In this document: piece after piece, positions 1 to 10,730 of the stretch | Layout: the number at the start of each line of letters is the position of its first letter | Position numbering within the stretch: position 1 is the first letter of the stretch | Assembly: GCA_905181965.1 (NCBI GenBank) | Contig: CAJIZY010000006.1 | Coordinates: 1 to 64,000 of the forward strand | Source of the DNA: Akkermansiaceae bacterium | Lineage (GTDB): Bacteria; Verrucomicrobiota; Verrucomicrobiia; Verrucomicrobiales; Akkermansiaceae | Length of the DNA stretch: 64,000 bases | Reading direction: 5' to 3' | Notes under the pieces: generated by a model | What the model was told of the DNA's origin: nothing | Database searches by the model: none | Seen by the model: only the letters and a program-made list of their open reading frames with translations | Made by a program: the position numbers and the translations under genes

Positions 1-1
1 A

Positions 2-652
2 CTCGAGCAGGATCAAAACCTTGAGGCTGGGATTCAGGCTATGGAGATGGCTTTCCGGATGCAGTTCTCAGTGCCGGAAGTCTTCGACGTTGCAAAGGAG
101 AGTGAGGAAACCCGGAAACTTTATGGGGAGAGCGAATTTGCCAAAGGCTGCCTCATCGCTCGACGCCTAGTCGAGGAGGGCGTGCGCGTCGTTCAGCTCT
201 CACATTCTATCGATGGATACGATATTGCTTGGGACACCGGTCACGGTGATATCGTTGGTGGGCATGCGAAGCTTGCGAAAGCATGCGATCAGGGAATCGC
301 GGCCTTGCTGAAAGATCTAGAAGGACGCGGTTTACTCGATGAGACGCTTGTCGTCTGGGGTGGAGAATTCGGGCGTGCGCCCACTTCCGAAGGAAAAAAA
401 GGCCGCGACCACGACCATTACGGCTACACGACTTGGATGGCGGGCGGGGGAGTTAAGAAAGGCTTTAGCTACGGTGCTACCGATGAGTTTGGACTATCAG
501 CCGTCGAGGACCGCGTCCATGTCCACGACATGAACGCGACGATTCTCCACCTCATGGGCCTCGATCACAAGAAGCTTACCTATCGCTATTCTGGGCGTGA
601 TTATCGCCTCACCGACGTCCACGGCAACGTGGTCCACGACTTGATTGCGTGA
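2..652 (+). CDS. DUF1501 family protein, 3' part (5' end outside window)
   Basis: The frame is open from base 2 through the first in-frame Met at 41, so this is the C-terminal part of a longer gene. DUF1501 proteins belong to the alkaline-phosphatase/sulfatase-like fold and in PVC bacteria are normally Tat-exported and paired with a PSD1 cytochrome/DUF1549/DUF1553 partner; their biochemical role is not established. Visible hallmarks are the GHGDIVGGH segment, the [10 protein letters not shown] motif, the [16 protein letters not shown] block and the terminal [10 protein letters not shown] segment, all aligning with the complete DUF1501 protein at 18385-19812. The partner gene would be expected upstream of the window. 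It ends with TGA, one of many ordinary TGA stops in this window. The family call is firm; substrate unknown. Confidence 0.9.
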   Translation, partial: LEQDQNLEAGIQAMEMAFRMQFSVPEVFDVAKESEETRKLYGESEFAKGCLIARRLVEEGVRVVQLSHSIDGYDIAWDTGHGDIVGGHAKLAKACDQGIAALLKDLEGRGLLDETLVVWGGEFGRAPTSEGKKGRDHDHYGYTTWMAGGGVKKGFSYGATDEFGLSAVEDRVHVHDMNATILHLMGLDHKKLTYRYSGRDYRLTDVHGNVVHDLIA

Positions 653-861
653 CCGAAGAGCCCTTAATAGGGCGGGATGAGCTGCTTTGTTGATTAGAAA
701 ATTCGGAAGTCGCTCAAAAAAACGGATTCGACGAAGGCGTCCTTTTTGACTTATTCGAGACCAGTTTTATCATGAGAATAGCTTTCATTCATTTGGGATT
801 CATCTTCATCCCTTAATCTTCTTAGGCAGGAGATATTAAAAAATCACACGCTATCAATCCC

Positions 862-3800
862 ATGTTTTCCATTCGTCAAAAGAGGAAGATCTTAAAAAAC
901 CACATCCTCGGGTTTATTGGTTTTTTGAGTGTCCAAAATTCGGTCGCGCAGCAGCACATCATCGGGTGGCAGACCTTTGAAAATAGTAGATCTGGAAATA
1001 ATAATTCCGGAATTCAAGACGATACCCCTGATTCGAACTCCACTTATGATCCCACTCCGATGGGGTCGAGTTTGGGGAATCTTTATTTAACAGGGAGTAT
1101 CGGAGGAAACGCCTCAGCAGAGGGATGGGGAGGGCTAGGCCAGGCGACAAATAAAGACTTTCTGAATGGAGGGACATTTGGAGCGTCTCTGGCCATCACT
1201 AGCGCCACTCTGGCGGATGGATCTCCTGGAGTTCGGATTGGTCCTTTTGGGAATCCGCCGCCTAATGGCGAAGTCAATAAGGGTACGAGTTCTTGGAAGT
1301 TTGCGGACTCCGGTAATGTGAACCAATTAAAAGGAGATTTCTCGATTACAAATCATAGTGATTATCATTTTGAGTTGGGCGCGATTCATTTCGATGCACG
1401 TGGACTTGCTAATCCTGCGACTTCTCCAGATAAATTAGAGCTCCGTTATTTGGCAGAGCCTGGTGAGTTGATCAATGCGACAAGCGACTCTGAGGTAGCT
1501 GATCTAACCTTGCTTTACACCAACAGTTGGATTGCTCGAGGAGTTGAAAATGTTTCGTTGGTCTTAGAGCCGGTAATCGGTTCAGTAAGTCGAATTCCTC
1601 CGGGTGAGAAGGCTTCGTTTCGCTTCGTTTGGTCGGGAGACGCAGGGGGAGGAAATGTGCAGATCGACAACGTTGCTTTCTCGGGTGTTTTCAAAGATCA
1701 GAATAACGGGTTTGTTTCAATAGACCCGACAGCTAATCCGCGGCCTATCCCAGAGGGGCCAAATATCATCGTGATGATTCCTGACGACCAGCGATGGGAC
1801 GCGACGAGTTTCATGCAGGATTCTATTGAATCCAGGGGAAGGGTTGCTCGGTTTCCTTGGTTGTCCAACCCGGTAAAACAATACACCCAATTTAGACAGG
1901 CTTTCGCAAGAGGGGGTTCATTTTGACAATGGCTACGGTGTCTACTCTTTGTGCTCTCCTGCGCGCGCTACCATGCTGACGGGTCAGTATCCTCATAAGC
2001 ACGGTATTACCAATAATAATACCGACTTTCCTAGCGACGTAGTCACCTATGCGAACTTGCTACAAGCCGCAGGTTATACGACGGGTTACTTCGGTAAATG
2101 GCATATGGGCACGCAAGTCGATCGTCCAGGCTTCGACACCGCCGTGTCATTCGAAGGTCAAGGAACCTACTTTAATACAGAATTCTTTGATGAGTCGGGT
2201 CGCTCGCTTTTCACTTCATCGGAGAGTGATTGGGTCGATGATGTTTCGACAGAGCAGGCCAAAAAATTTATTACGGCCCAACATGCGGCTGGGCGTCCGT
2301 CGTTGACAGTCCTTGGCTTCAAAACGCCTCATCAACCTTGGACCCCGCCGGCACGTAATCGTGGACTGTTTTCCTCTGATACTGCGGTAGCGGTTCCGAA
2401 TCTCTCGGTTCCTCCGCCATTTGCCCCAAGAGCGAACGGGGGATCCAGTCAGAGTCAACTCCGTGACTACATGCGAACCGTAGTGGGGATTGATCAAAAT
2501 GTAGGTGATATTCTGGCGCACCTCGATGATTTGCAAATCGCGGATAATACGGCCGTGATCTTTATCAGCGATAATGGATTTTTTAGAGGAGAGCATCGGT
2601 TAGGTGACAAACGTTCGGCTTATGAAGAAAGTTTGAGAATTCCTTTGATGATTCGCTATCCCGCCGGTCAATCGAAACCACTTGCCGTGGATCCAATTGC
2701 CCTAAATGTTGATATTGCACCGACAATCCTTGAGCTGGCTGGAGTGCCGGTTCCCGAGAGTATGCAGGGTCGTAGCCTCGTCCCCTTAATGACTGGATCT
2801 ACACCAAGTGATTGGCGTGATTCTTTTATCTTTTCATACAATATCGATCCGGAGTTTCCAGCTGCGGCGGTTGTTCCTCATCTTGGATTGCGGCGGGCCG
2901 ATGGGCTCAAGCTGGTCAACTATTCCGACGATAGTAGTTGGAATGAGCTTTATGATGCGAGTCGTGATGGAGATCCTTATGAAATCAACAATCTCTATTC
3001 TTTGCCGGAGCGAGCAGATGATTTGGCAGCTATGAAGAGAGAGCTGTTGCAAACGACGGAGCGCTTGGGCTTCATGAAAGCATCTGGATTTTCGATGAAA
3101 CCGCAGGGTGCGTCTTGGAGTGTCCAAGGTGCTGACGCTTCGCTGTTTGAGATCGAGACTTCTTCGGATCTTATCGATTGGAAGGTGGTAGGAACCTTTG
3201 AAGGAGGAGGGGCGCCGACGAGGTTGAGCCTTCCCGTTCCTGGGTTTTCCAGCAGCGAGGTAATTGAAGGCAATGCTGGTGACTATGTCCTCGCCGAAGG
3301 CTCTCCGGTTACAGCGATTCGTGGCTTTGAAACTTTAAGAGTGGGTTCAATTCCCTCCGCTGGTGGAAGAGATGCAGTGCTCATCTTTGAATTGCCGGTT
3401 CTTAAAAATGGAATGGAGATTGCTCTGGCTGAACTAGAATTACACGTCGTGCGCACTTTCGCCCAGTGGGATGCTGATTTGTGGGTGCTTGGGGTTAAGG
3501 ATGATACAACTCCCATTCTTGAATACAGCGAGACTCCGACGGGCAATCCAGCTGTTTTGAAATTGGAAGATACGATCTTCGACTACTCGACAAGTAATAG
3601 CGGGGAGGTCGTAACCTCAAATCGGCTGAGCGGAATCACCCAATATCTGCAAAAGTTTTATGAAGAAAATTCCAGCTATGCGGGTGGAAAATATCTTTTC
3701 CTGCGGGTCAATTCTACTGCTGATATTGGTGTGAATGATCAGCGCTATACAATCACGGCGGCCGAAAATCCAAATATTGAGAGCCGGCCTAAACTAAATC

Positions 3801-3874
3801 TGTTTTATCGCCCGTTAGGAAGCTCGCCGAGAAAGCAAAGCTTTCGTGTCCGTTATGGTAGAATTGGACCGTAG
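862..3874 (+). pseudogene. Formylglycine sulfatase with long N-terminal domain, interrupted by a +1 frame change
   Basis: Two reading frames together encode one secreted sulfatase. Frame one (862-1926) has a signal peptide ending near NSVAQ, about 250 residues of beta-rich domain, then the sulfatase start (GPNIIVMIPDDQR, with the metal-binding DD). The second frame takes over near 1921 and gives DNGYGVYSLCSPARATMLTG, containing the C-S-P-A-R motif whose Cys is matured to formylglycine, then GKWHMG, KTPHQPW and the late metal site ISDNG. A C-terminal region carries an SSDLIDW segment and a beta-sandwich. Proteins of this class hydrolyse sulfate esters, often of algal polysaccharides. The frame change lies at TTT TGA C preceded by AGAGGGGG (1909-1927), so programmed +1 frameshifting is possible; a one-base T-run insertion is the simpler explanation. 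Typed as pseudogene only because the frame is broken; it may be functional. Confidence 0.8.
1909..1927 (+). promoter_or_regulatory. Possible programmed +1 frameshift site (prfB-like)
   Basis: The sequence is a Shine-Dalgarno-like AGAGGGGG (1909-1916), four bases, then TTT TGA C (1921-1927). Slipping +1 lets the P-site tRNA re-pair with TTT and continue with GAC AAT GGC, which restores the sulfatase frame just before its catalytic motif. E. coli prfB uses AGGGGG, three bases, CTT TGA C. The spacing here is one base longer, and no comparative evidence is available, so this is a hypothesis. Confidence 0.35.
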
Positions 3875-3980
3875 AATTAGGAACCTTGAACAAACTTATT
3901 AGGGGTTCGTTCTTCAATCGCTCAAGAAAAGATCGCCTAGCTTGAAGATTACGCTCGGCTCGCTGAGTATAGTATTCGAA

Positions 3981-4340
3981 ATGGCAAAGAACCCTAACAA
4001 TCTCATTATCCGTCACCAAGATGAGGCAGCCAAGGAACGGAGTGCTTGTGGACATCGCTATCGCCTCCTCAGTGAGGGTGATGAAGGCGTGGCAGCTTGG
4101 GCTCACGCGGTTGATATTGACGGAGCTAAAACTCACTACCACAAAATCTCAACCGAGCTTTACTATGTCCTCGAGGGCGAGGGTAAAGTCTTGCTTGATG
4201 GGAAGGAACAGGAAGTAAGGCCAGGGACGATGGTCCATATCCCTCCAGGCGTGGTGCATGGGGCTGTTGGGAAAATGCGGGTGCTTGTGGTCGGAATCCC
4301 GGATATTGATGATTCCGATGTTTTCTATGTTGATGAGTAA
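3981..4340 (+). CDS. Small single-domain cupin protein
   Basis: The product is a protein of about 119 residues from the ATG at 3981; an upstream ATG at 3942 in the same frame would add 13 residues unlike the cupin fold. The cupin core is clear: motif 1 includes KTHYHKISTELYYVLEGEG with the metal-binding His-x-His and Glu, and motif 2 includes PGTMVHIPPGVVHGA with the distal His. Cupins of this type bind a divalent metal and serve as small isomerases, dioxygenases or sugar-binding proteins; the substrate cannot be read from sequence. No signal peptide is seen, so it is probably cytoplasmic, unusual among its exported neighbours. It lies 35 bp before the PVC haem protein gene and may be co-transcribed with it. 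Confidence 0.85.
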   Translation: MAKNPNNLIIRHQDEAAKERSACGHRYRLLSEGDEGVAAWAHAVDIDGAKTHYHKISTELYYVLEGEGKVLLDGKEQEVRPGTMVHIPPGVVHGAVGKMRVLVVGIPDIDDSDVFYVDE

Positions 4341-4374
4341 AATGCCTGTTTCCAATCGTAGTCCTTTTATCCAA

Positions 4375-7300
4375 ATGAAATCGTTCTTTTTTATTCTCCC
4401 CATTTTTTTGGCGACAGCTCTCTTCGCCGAAGTCGATAAAGATGCGCTCCCCGAAGTGGAAGATGGATTCGAAGTCGATTTTTTCGTCCGAGAACCCCAC
4501 ATCATCAATCCGTCTTCTCTGTGTTTTGACAAACACGGACGACTCTATGTGGGTGCTGGACCACAATACCGGCAGCCCAAGGAAGATTCCCCAACCGACT
4601 ATATCAAAATCCTTATTGATGAGGATGGCGATGGGCTTGCAGAGAAAGTGAAGACCTTTGCTGAGGGGCTGAATTGTGTCCAGTCGATGGCTTGGAAGGG
4701 TGACGAATTATGGGTTGCTAATGCGCCCGAGATTACAGTGTTGCGTGACACCGACGGCGATGATGTTGCCGACGAATACCAGATCATTTTCACTGGTCTC
4801 AACAAACTCACGAAACCCTGAACAGTTTTATCTGGGGGCCGGACGGTTGGCTTTATTTTACGATGGGTAACACCTGGGTGAAGCCGAACGCGCCTAAACC
4901 AATCCGCGACCTGATGGGAATTAAGTCCGACGACAAGACGGAGTATCCGCTCAGTAAGGTTTACACTAAGGACACCTACAAGAAGAGCTATCATCCCATC
5001 AATAAGGATGAAAAAGAGGGTGGGATTTTCCGGTGCCGGGCTGGCGGCCACGACCTCGAACTCTATGCGCGGGGGATGCGTAATCCTTGGGACATGTGTA
5101 TGGACAGTGGGTTTAACTGGCTCGCCACCGACAACGATCCGGGGCCGCCGGCCGACCGTATTTTTATGCCGATTCGTCATGGCCATTACTCAATGCGTCA
5201 TCCATGGAAATTTGATTGGATGGGCAAGCATCCAGCTGTTGCCCCATCATCTGATCTTTTTCCCAGTGTCAGTGGTTCGGGGACTGGCGTTGTGTTTTAC
5301 ACTTCAGAGCACTTTCCAGAGGAATATCGTAACCGCCATCTGATCGCTGATTGGACGAATAACTGTATCTTTCTCTACAAACCGAAATGGAAGGGGGCCT
5401 TGCAAGTTCCTGCCGAGAAAAAAAGGAAGATCATTGATGGTGGGGTGACCCAAGCTGGGGATTTGGGCTACAAGGGGGCGAAAGGTCGGAGCTTGTTCCG
5501 TCCGACTGATATCGAAGTCGGTCCTGATGGAGCGCTGTATATCGCGGGTTGGGGTTCAGTTTACGGCACCGAGTATGTTTCCAAGGAAAAGTGGACTGCG
5601 GAAGAGAGCGCAAAGTATCAGGGACGGGTGTTCCGCTTGCGTCATGAGAGGCCATTGATTGCGCAGTCGAAATGGAACACTGCGAAACGTAAAAAAGAGA
5701 TTAAGACATGGAGCTTTGGAGAGCTGATAGAGGACATTGGTCACCAAGTACACGTCTGGCGAGTCAACGCGCAGGACGAGTTGGTTCGGCGTGGAGATTT
5801 GGTGCGCTCGGAACTGATTAAAACGATTGAATCCAACGCTCTGACCGAAACTCAGGCGACCTGGAGTCTTTGGGCTCTTGGCCACATCGAGAATGGTCGG
5901 AATGCTAATCATGCTGAGATCATAAGAATTGCTCTTAAAAGTGGTGATCTCAACCTCCGTATTCAGGCCACGCGAGTGCTCGGCGAGAATAAAGTGAACA
6001 AAGCGGTGCCGATTTTAATCAAGCTTCTCACTGACGATGAGTCGCGGATTCGAACTGCTGCGATGCAGTCGCTCGATCGCATTGGCTGGGGTGGGCACAG
6101 CAAGACCATTGTTGATGCCATTGCACCGGAAAGCGAGCGGATTGCATTCTACACCGATTGGCAGGTGATGCGTCGGCAATTGCCCGAGAATGAACGTCGC
6201 AAAATGCTCGCAGACGACCGAGAGGGCATTCGCCGTATGGCGGCACTGGGGCTGATGGAGGAAGGTGACCGGGATTTGCAGCAAAGGGCATTGTCATTTT
6301 TGGAGGGTTCGGAGTCAGGCTTTGGGTCGGGGTTGACGATTAGAGCGTCTCAGCGCAATTTTCGGGACTCCACAAAGGTGATCTTTGAAACTAAGACCCC
6401 GTTCCAAATCCGTTTCACTTCGGATGGTTCCAGTCCGACCAACACTTCACCCAAGGCGCCCAAAGAGATCACGGTATCTGATGAGATGACCATTAAGGCG
6501 GCCATTTTTGATGGGAAGCGAAGGGTCTCAGAGATTGAATCGATTACGGTCTACAAGATTACCGAATCGGAATGGAAGGATCGTTTGTTCGTCGAGGGGA
6601 TCGGTGGGAAAGGGTTCGCGAAATCCTACCGGGCAAATCTTGATGGCTTGCAGCGCGGTGTCCTAGTGTATGCCGACCGTCAGTACACTTTTACCGGGAT
6701 CCCGGACGCTCTCGCGGGAGCAACTCATCTCCGCACCCACAACGACGATAAGGCCAATCGTGATGCGGAATTTCTTCGCTTTCAAACCAATCTGCCGGCC
6801 GTTCTTTATCTTGCATACGATGGACGAACGGCCCCGCCAAAGGCTCTTGTCGCAGGGATGGAGAAAACCGACATGATGCTAAAGATTAGTAATGGCGAAT
6901 CGTTTCCGGTTTATCGGCGATCAGTTAAGGCTGGAGAGGTAGTGCTTGGCGGGAACAAGGTCGGAGGTTCTGGGGGTGAATCAATGTATCAGGTCTTTCT
7001 CTCCAAAGCAGGGGCCAAGAAAACGACTATCGCTGGGGCAAAGGAAGCGCTTCCCAAGGCCGACCTGAAGCATGGGAAGGAGCTATTTTTTGGAAGGGGA
7101 ACTTGTTTCGCCTGTCACAAGGTGGGAAATCGGGGCGTCGCTATTGGACCCGATTTGATGGGGATCGGAAAACGGCGCGATATGGATTATGTCATCCAAT
7201 CAACGCTTGAGCCCGATGCCTACATCGTGGAAGGTTTCCAGCAAACGAGTCTGGAAATGAAGGACGGACGCGTTTTATTCGGCATGATTGGCGAGGAGAC

Positions 7301-7472
7301 CGCGCTGAGTATGAAGCTTGTGCTGTTGACTGGAGAGCAAATTGTGGTGAAGCCCGACGAAGTCAAGAAGCGCGTTGATGCCAAGAATTCTATTATGCCC
7401 GCCAGTTTCTCGAATACCTTGAGCGGGCAGGATGTGGCAGACATCTCGGCTTGGATTATGAGTTTGAAGTGA
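4375..7472 (+). pseudogene. PVC-type dehydrogenase/haem-binding CxxCH protein, one frameshift near 4805
   Basis: Translation from the ATG at 4375 gives a good signal peptide (MKSFFFILPIFLATALFA) and a glucose/sorbosone-dehydrogenase-like beta-propeller with DEDGDG calcium-type loops. This frame stops at 4821, but the other frame carries on immediately with THETLNSFIWGPDGWLY, a conserved propeller segment, to 7472. One base appears missing within 4801-4815. Domains in order: propeller to about residue 440, HEAT repeats, a chitobiase-like C-terminal sandwich, a beta-domain, and a cytochrome c domain with GTCFACHKVG (CxxCH). Such proteins are periplasmic and thought to oxidise sugars and pass electrons to cytochromes. 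I see no standard -1 slippery heptamer, so an indel (error or mutation) is most likely. Confidence 0.8.
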
Positions 7473-7520
7473 ATTGATCTGATAGGAGAAATCTCGCGTT
7501 TTAAGTAAAAGAACTTTGCT

Positions 7521-9066
7521 ATGAAGTTTTCAAAGATCTTCGCTAGTTTCCTCGCGGCTCATTTGCTGGCTGGGACCGCCCGATGTGATGACTGGGGGCA
7601 AGCTGCTGGTCCGAATGGCAATTTTATCGTCGAGGGGAACGCTCCTTTCGAAGTTTCAGCAGTATCGCAAGACGAAGGCTGTCTGTGTGGCGCGTCCCTC
7701 TCCCGAATACCGGGCAGGGGAGCGTCGTTGTTTCGGGCAAGGGCCGCGCTCTTTGTCGCCTCGCATGCTCCCGACGGACGGCGATGCCGAAACCGGTTCG
7801 CTTCATCATCGGACAGTGTTTCGATGCCGCGACCGGCAGAGAGCTCTGGCGCAGTGTGAGCTCCCCGGCTGGACCCGGGACACCGATCTCTCCAGTCTCT
7901 TCAGCGACAACACCGCTGCCTCAGCCGGTGACCGACGGCGAGCGGGTTTGCTTCACCAATGTCGGAGGGTCGATGAAGTGCTTCGACCTCGACGGCAAGG
8001 AGCTCTGGTCAGAAGAACCTGGGTGCCCTTTGGGAGGCATCACTCCCGCCAGCACGAGCCTATTCTGCACGACGGCAAAGTCATCGTGGTTCGCGTCAAG
8101 CCATCTAATCTCGATCCGAAAGTCACTACCAAGGCGGGGGCCAAACCACTCGGCCGGGACCGTGCTTACTGGACCTGGTTGCATGCCTACGACATGAAAA
8201 CCGGCGAGCTGGCATGGACCGGAGAATCCGGAACGAGCATCCACACCACTCCCCTCCTCGGAAAAAGCACCAAGACCATCCTCACCGCGCGCGGCGGCGG
8301 ACATCAGCCGCCGGAAGAACCGTACGGGATTTCTTTACTCAATGCCGCGGATGGAAAAACGATCTGGGATCTTCCGCTGAAAGGCTACGTCTCACATCAA
8401 AACGGAGTTTCCAATTCTGACCTAACCGCGCAGTTTGTTGGCAACAATCATTTCACGATCGGTCTCAAAACCGGCAAGATCCGCAACAAGGTTTCCGTCT
8501 TGGAGGGCGTGCAGATCTGCCGTCAGGTCGACGGAAAATACCAAATCGAATTCGGTCAAAAACTGAAAGCCTTTAAAAAGCCCTTCACTTACCAAACCAA
8601 TCTTTTAGTCGGTGACTATCACTACTTCCGCTCCTTTAGCGGGTTTCGCATCGGGCGCGTGAACGTGAAAACGGGCAAGGTGGAATACCTCGAAGTCCCC
8701 GTGCAAGTCGTGCGGGGAAAAAAGGCCCAAGACAAACTACTCTGGAACAAAGCCCTTCCCAACGACATGCGCAACGCGAAGGGCTTTCTTGCCACCAACG
8801 ACAAACGCAATGCCGGCAGCGGCTGGGGACATTGTTCCGCAGCCAGTCCGATCGTCGTTGGGGAAAAGCTCTACCTGCCCACCATGATCGGGATGGTGTA
8901 TGTCTTAAAATGGAACGCGCCGATTCTCGATGAAAAAGCCCTCGTCTCAACCAGCGACCTCGGGCCGGCGGGCAAGACCTGGTCCCTCTCGAGTTTGTCT
9001 TTCAGCAATGGAAGGATCTACGCGAGGACGATGAAGGAACTCATCTGTATCGGACGTGTTGATTGA
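7521..9066 (+). pseudogene. PQQ-like beta-propeller protein, heavily frameshifted in its N-terminal third
   Basis: A signal peptide (MKFSKIFASFLAAHLLAGTARC) and the start of a propeller are readable from 7521. Between about 7665 and 8015 the homologous protein jumps frame at least six times: VWRVPLPNTGQG in one frame, ALFVASHAP in another, CFDAATGRELW in another, DTDLSSLFSDNT in another, then VTDGERVCFTNVGG and GKELW. From about 8015 to the TGA at 9066 the frame is clean, with repeats such as WTWLHAYDMKTGELAW. PQQ-like (YVTN-type) propellers in this phylum are exported proteins; many lack a known substrate. The related intact gene is at 14411-15853. So many shifts in 350 bp suggest true decay or a badly sequenced patch. 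The segment also looks richer in G and C than its neighbours. Confidence 0.75.
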
Positions 9067-9131
9067 CCGGCATGCGTAGGCAGCCCGCCTTTGATCTTGT
9101 GAGTTTATCCGGTGGTCTCTAGAGTGCCTGG

Positions 9132-10013
9132 ATGAATCAATTTCCAAGGCGACTGTTCGGTTTATTCGCAATTACGATGGCACTTACCCCTAATCTCATG
9201 GCAGAAGATAACAAACTGGGTCTGACTCTTCGGTCACGATCCAAAGAAGCGCCAAAGAGAGCGGCTGAGACGAAAGCCAAGTGGGAGACCGGAAAGACGG
9301 CCTTGATCATCTGTGACATGTGGGACGATCATTGGTGTGAATCCGCAGCGAGGCGGGTGGGGGAGTTGGCCGGGCCCATGAATAAAATGATCAAAGCGGC
9401 GCGGGAAAAAGGAATCTTTATCATCCATGCTCCCAGCAGCGTGGTCTCGTTTTACGAAAATACCCCTCAACGCAAGCTTGCCAAAGCCGCACCCTTTTCA
9501 AAAACACCCTTCCCGCTTAGCGTGAAAGAACGTTGGGGCACCAACTGGTGTTGGCCCGATCCAAAATTCGAGGGCGTGCTGCCGATTGATGATTCGGATA
9601 TGGGTTGCAGTTGCAAAGGGGAGAAATGTGAAATCCGGGAGGCCTGGACCCGACAGATTAAGACGATCGAGATCATGAAGGGTGATGCCATTACTGACAA
9701 CGGGCAGGAAACCTGGAACCTTTTGGCCGAACGAAAAATTGAGAATGTCATCCTGTGTGGAGTGCACCTTAACATGTGTGTTTTGGGCCGGCCCTTTGGG
9801 ATTCGGCAAATGGTGAAGCTCGGAAAAAATGTCGCTCTGATGCGTGACATGACAGATACAATGTACAACCCGGAGCGACCTCCGGGCGTCGATCATTTTA
9901 CCGGAACGGACCTCGTCATCCAACACATCGAGCAACATTGGTGCCCCTCGTTTACAAGTGGGGATCTGGTGGGCGGAGAAGCTTTTAAGTTCAAGGAAGA
10001 CAAAAGAAAGTAA
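9132..10013 (+). CDS. Secreted isochorismatase-like cysteine hydrolase
   Basis: The 293-residue protein begins with a signal sequence ending near PNLMA, so it should act outside the cytoplasm, which is uncommon for this fold. The isochorismatase-like core shows ALIICDMWDDHW (catalytic Asp near residue 62) and VILCGVHLNMCVLGR with the nucleophile Cys near residue 216, preceded by a cis-peptide-type Gly-Val segment. Members hydrolyse amides or enol ethers (nicotinamide, carbamoyl compounds, isochorismate). An insert rich in Cys (MGCSCKGEKCEIRE, residues 157-170) is an unusual addition and could be a metal or disulfide site. The gene follows the decayed PQQ gene by 65 bp and converges with the DUF1080 gene, with only 3 bp between the stops. 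The substrate is unknown. Confidence 0.85.
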   Translation: MNQFPRRLFGLFAITMALTPNLMAEDNKLGLTLRSRSKEAPKRAAETKAKWETGKTALIICDMWDDHWCESAARRVGELAGPMNKMIKAAREKGIFIIHAPSSVVSFYENTPQRKLAKAAPFSKTPFPLSVKERWGTNWCWPDPKFEGVLPIDDSDMGCSCKGEKCEIREAWTRQIKTIEIMKGDAITDNGQETWNLLAERKIENVILCGVHLNMCVLGRPFGIRQMVKLGKNVALMRDMTDTMYNPERPPGVDHFTGTDLVIQHIEQHWCPSFTSGDLVGGEAFKFKEDKRK

Positions 10014-10016
10014 GTA

Positions 10017-10730
10017 TTACCCCTTCTTCAGGAAGAGATCTTTAAACTCTACGATCATTCCCTTGTCGTGGAGTTGGAGGCCGATGAACCCTTCCTTGAG
10101 TTGCTGACCTTCCAGCTTGTCGGTGAATTCTGAAGATAGTTTCCCGTTGATGAAGAATTGGAAGTGATTCCCTTTTGCGACGATTCGGCAGGAGTTCCAG
10201 CCGCCTTTTTTGATCTCAGACACGGCTATGGCATTTTCAATTTTTTCATGATGCCCTTTGCCATTCTTATCGATGGTGAGGCTTGCCCCCCTTGGGCAGG
10301 GAAACTCTTTCCTTGTTCCTTTTCCAAAGTGGAAATCCCATGCGCCCAGAATCCCATCACCAATCCCAACATGACCGAGGTCGGCGTGGTATCCTTCAAA
10401 GTCACGTTTTCCGGTCTTGTCCACCCGTGCCCGTGTTTCCAACCCCGTATTTCCCTTGGTTGGAAGCCGGTAGTTGAATTTCAACTCGAAGTCCTTTAGG
10501 GATTCATCGCCTGAGTAGATTAGGTAGACCTGACGATTCTCCTTACCCTCTCCCCGAATTACCCCGTTCTTGACCGACCAGGCGAGCGCTTTGCCCTTTG
10601 GTGCTTCTCGCCAGCCCTCCAGTGATTTGCCGTCGAAAATGGAAGTGAAACCATTGTTTGTTTCGTCTCCTGCCAGGAGCCAGGACCCGAGAGCTAAAAA
10701 TGTGATGATGAGGGTTTGGATGAGCTTCAT
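10017..10730 (-). CDS. Secreted DUF1080 (3-keto-disaccharide hydrolase fold) protein
   Basis: The 237-residue protein has a signal peptide (MKLIQTLIITFLALGSWLLAG) followed by one DUF1080 jelly-roll domain. Diagnostic pieces are FTSIFDGKSLEGWRE near the N-terminus, the DFELKFNYRLPTKGNTGLETRA segment, WNSCRIVAKGNHFQFFINGK, and the terminal GFIGLQLHDKGMIVEFKDLFLK. DUF1080 domains are concanavalin-like; some members hydrolyse 3-keto-disaccharides, others probably only bind glycans. It is transcribed in the same direction as the SGNH hydrolase upstream but separated from it by 397 bp, so it may have its own promoter. Three DUF1080 proteins lie in this window (also 13349 and 58959), and they are clearly divergent from one another. 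Confidence 0.88.
   Translation of the reverse strand: MKLIQTLIITFLALGSWLLAGDETNNGFTSIFDGKSLEGWREAPKGKALAWSVKNGVIRGEGKENRQVYLIYSGDESLKDFELKFNYRLPTKGNTGLETRARVDKTGKRDFEGYHADLGHVGIGDGILGAWDFHFGKGTRKEFPCPRGASLTIDKNGKGHHEKIENAIAVSEIKKGGWNSCRIVAKGNHFQFFINGKLSSEFTDKLEGQQLKEGFIGLQLHDKGMIVEFKDLFLKKG

Noticed and set aside
1921-1926. TGA at the sulfatase break as selenocysteine
   Set aside because: The same frame after the TGA (QWLRCLLF...) is not sulfatase; the active site is in the next frame.
4816-4821. Programmed -1 frameshift in the PVC haem gene
   Set aside because: No X XXY YYZ heptamer is present; the conserved THETLNSF lies upstream of the TGA in the other frame, so a missing base fits better.
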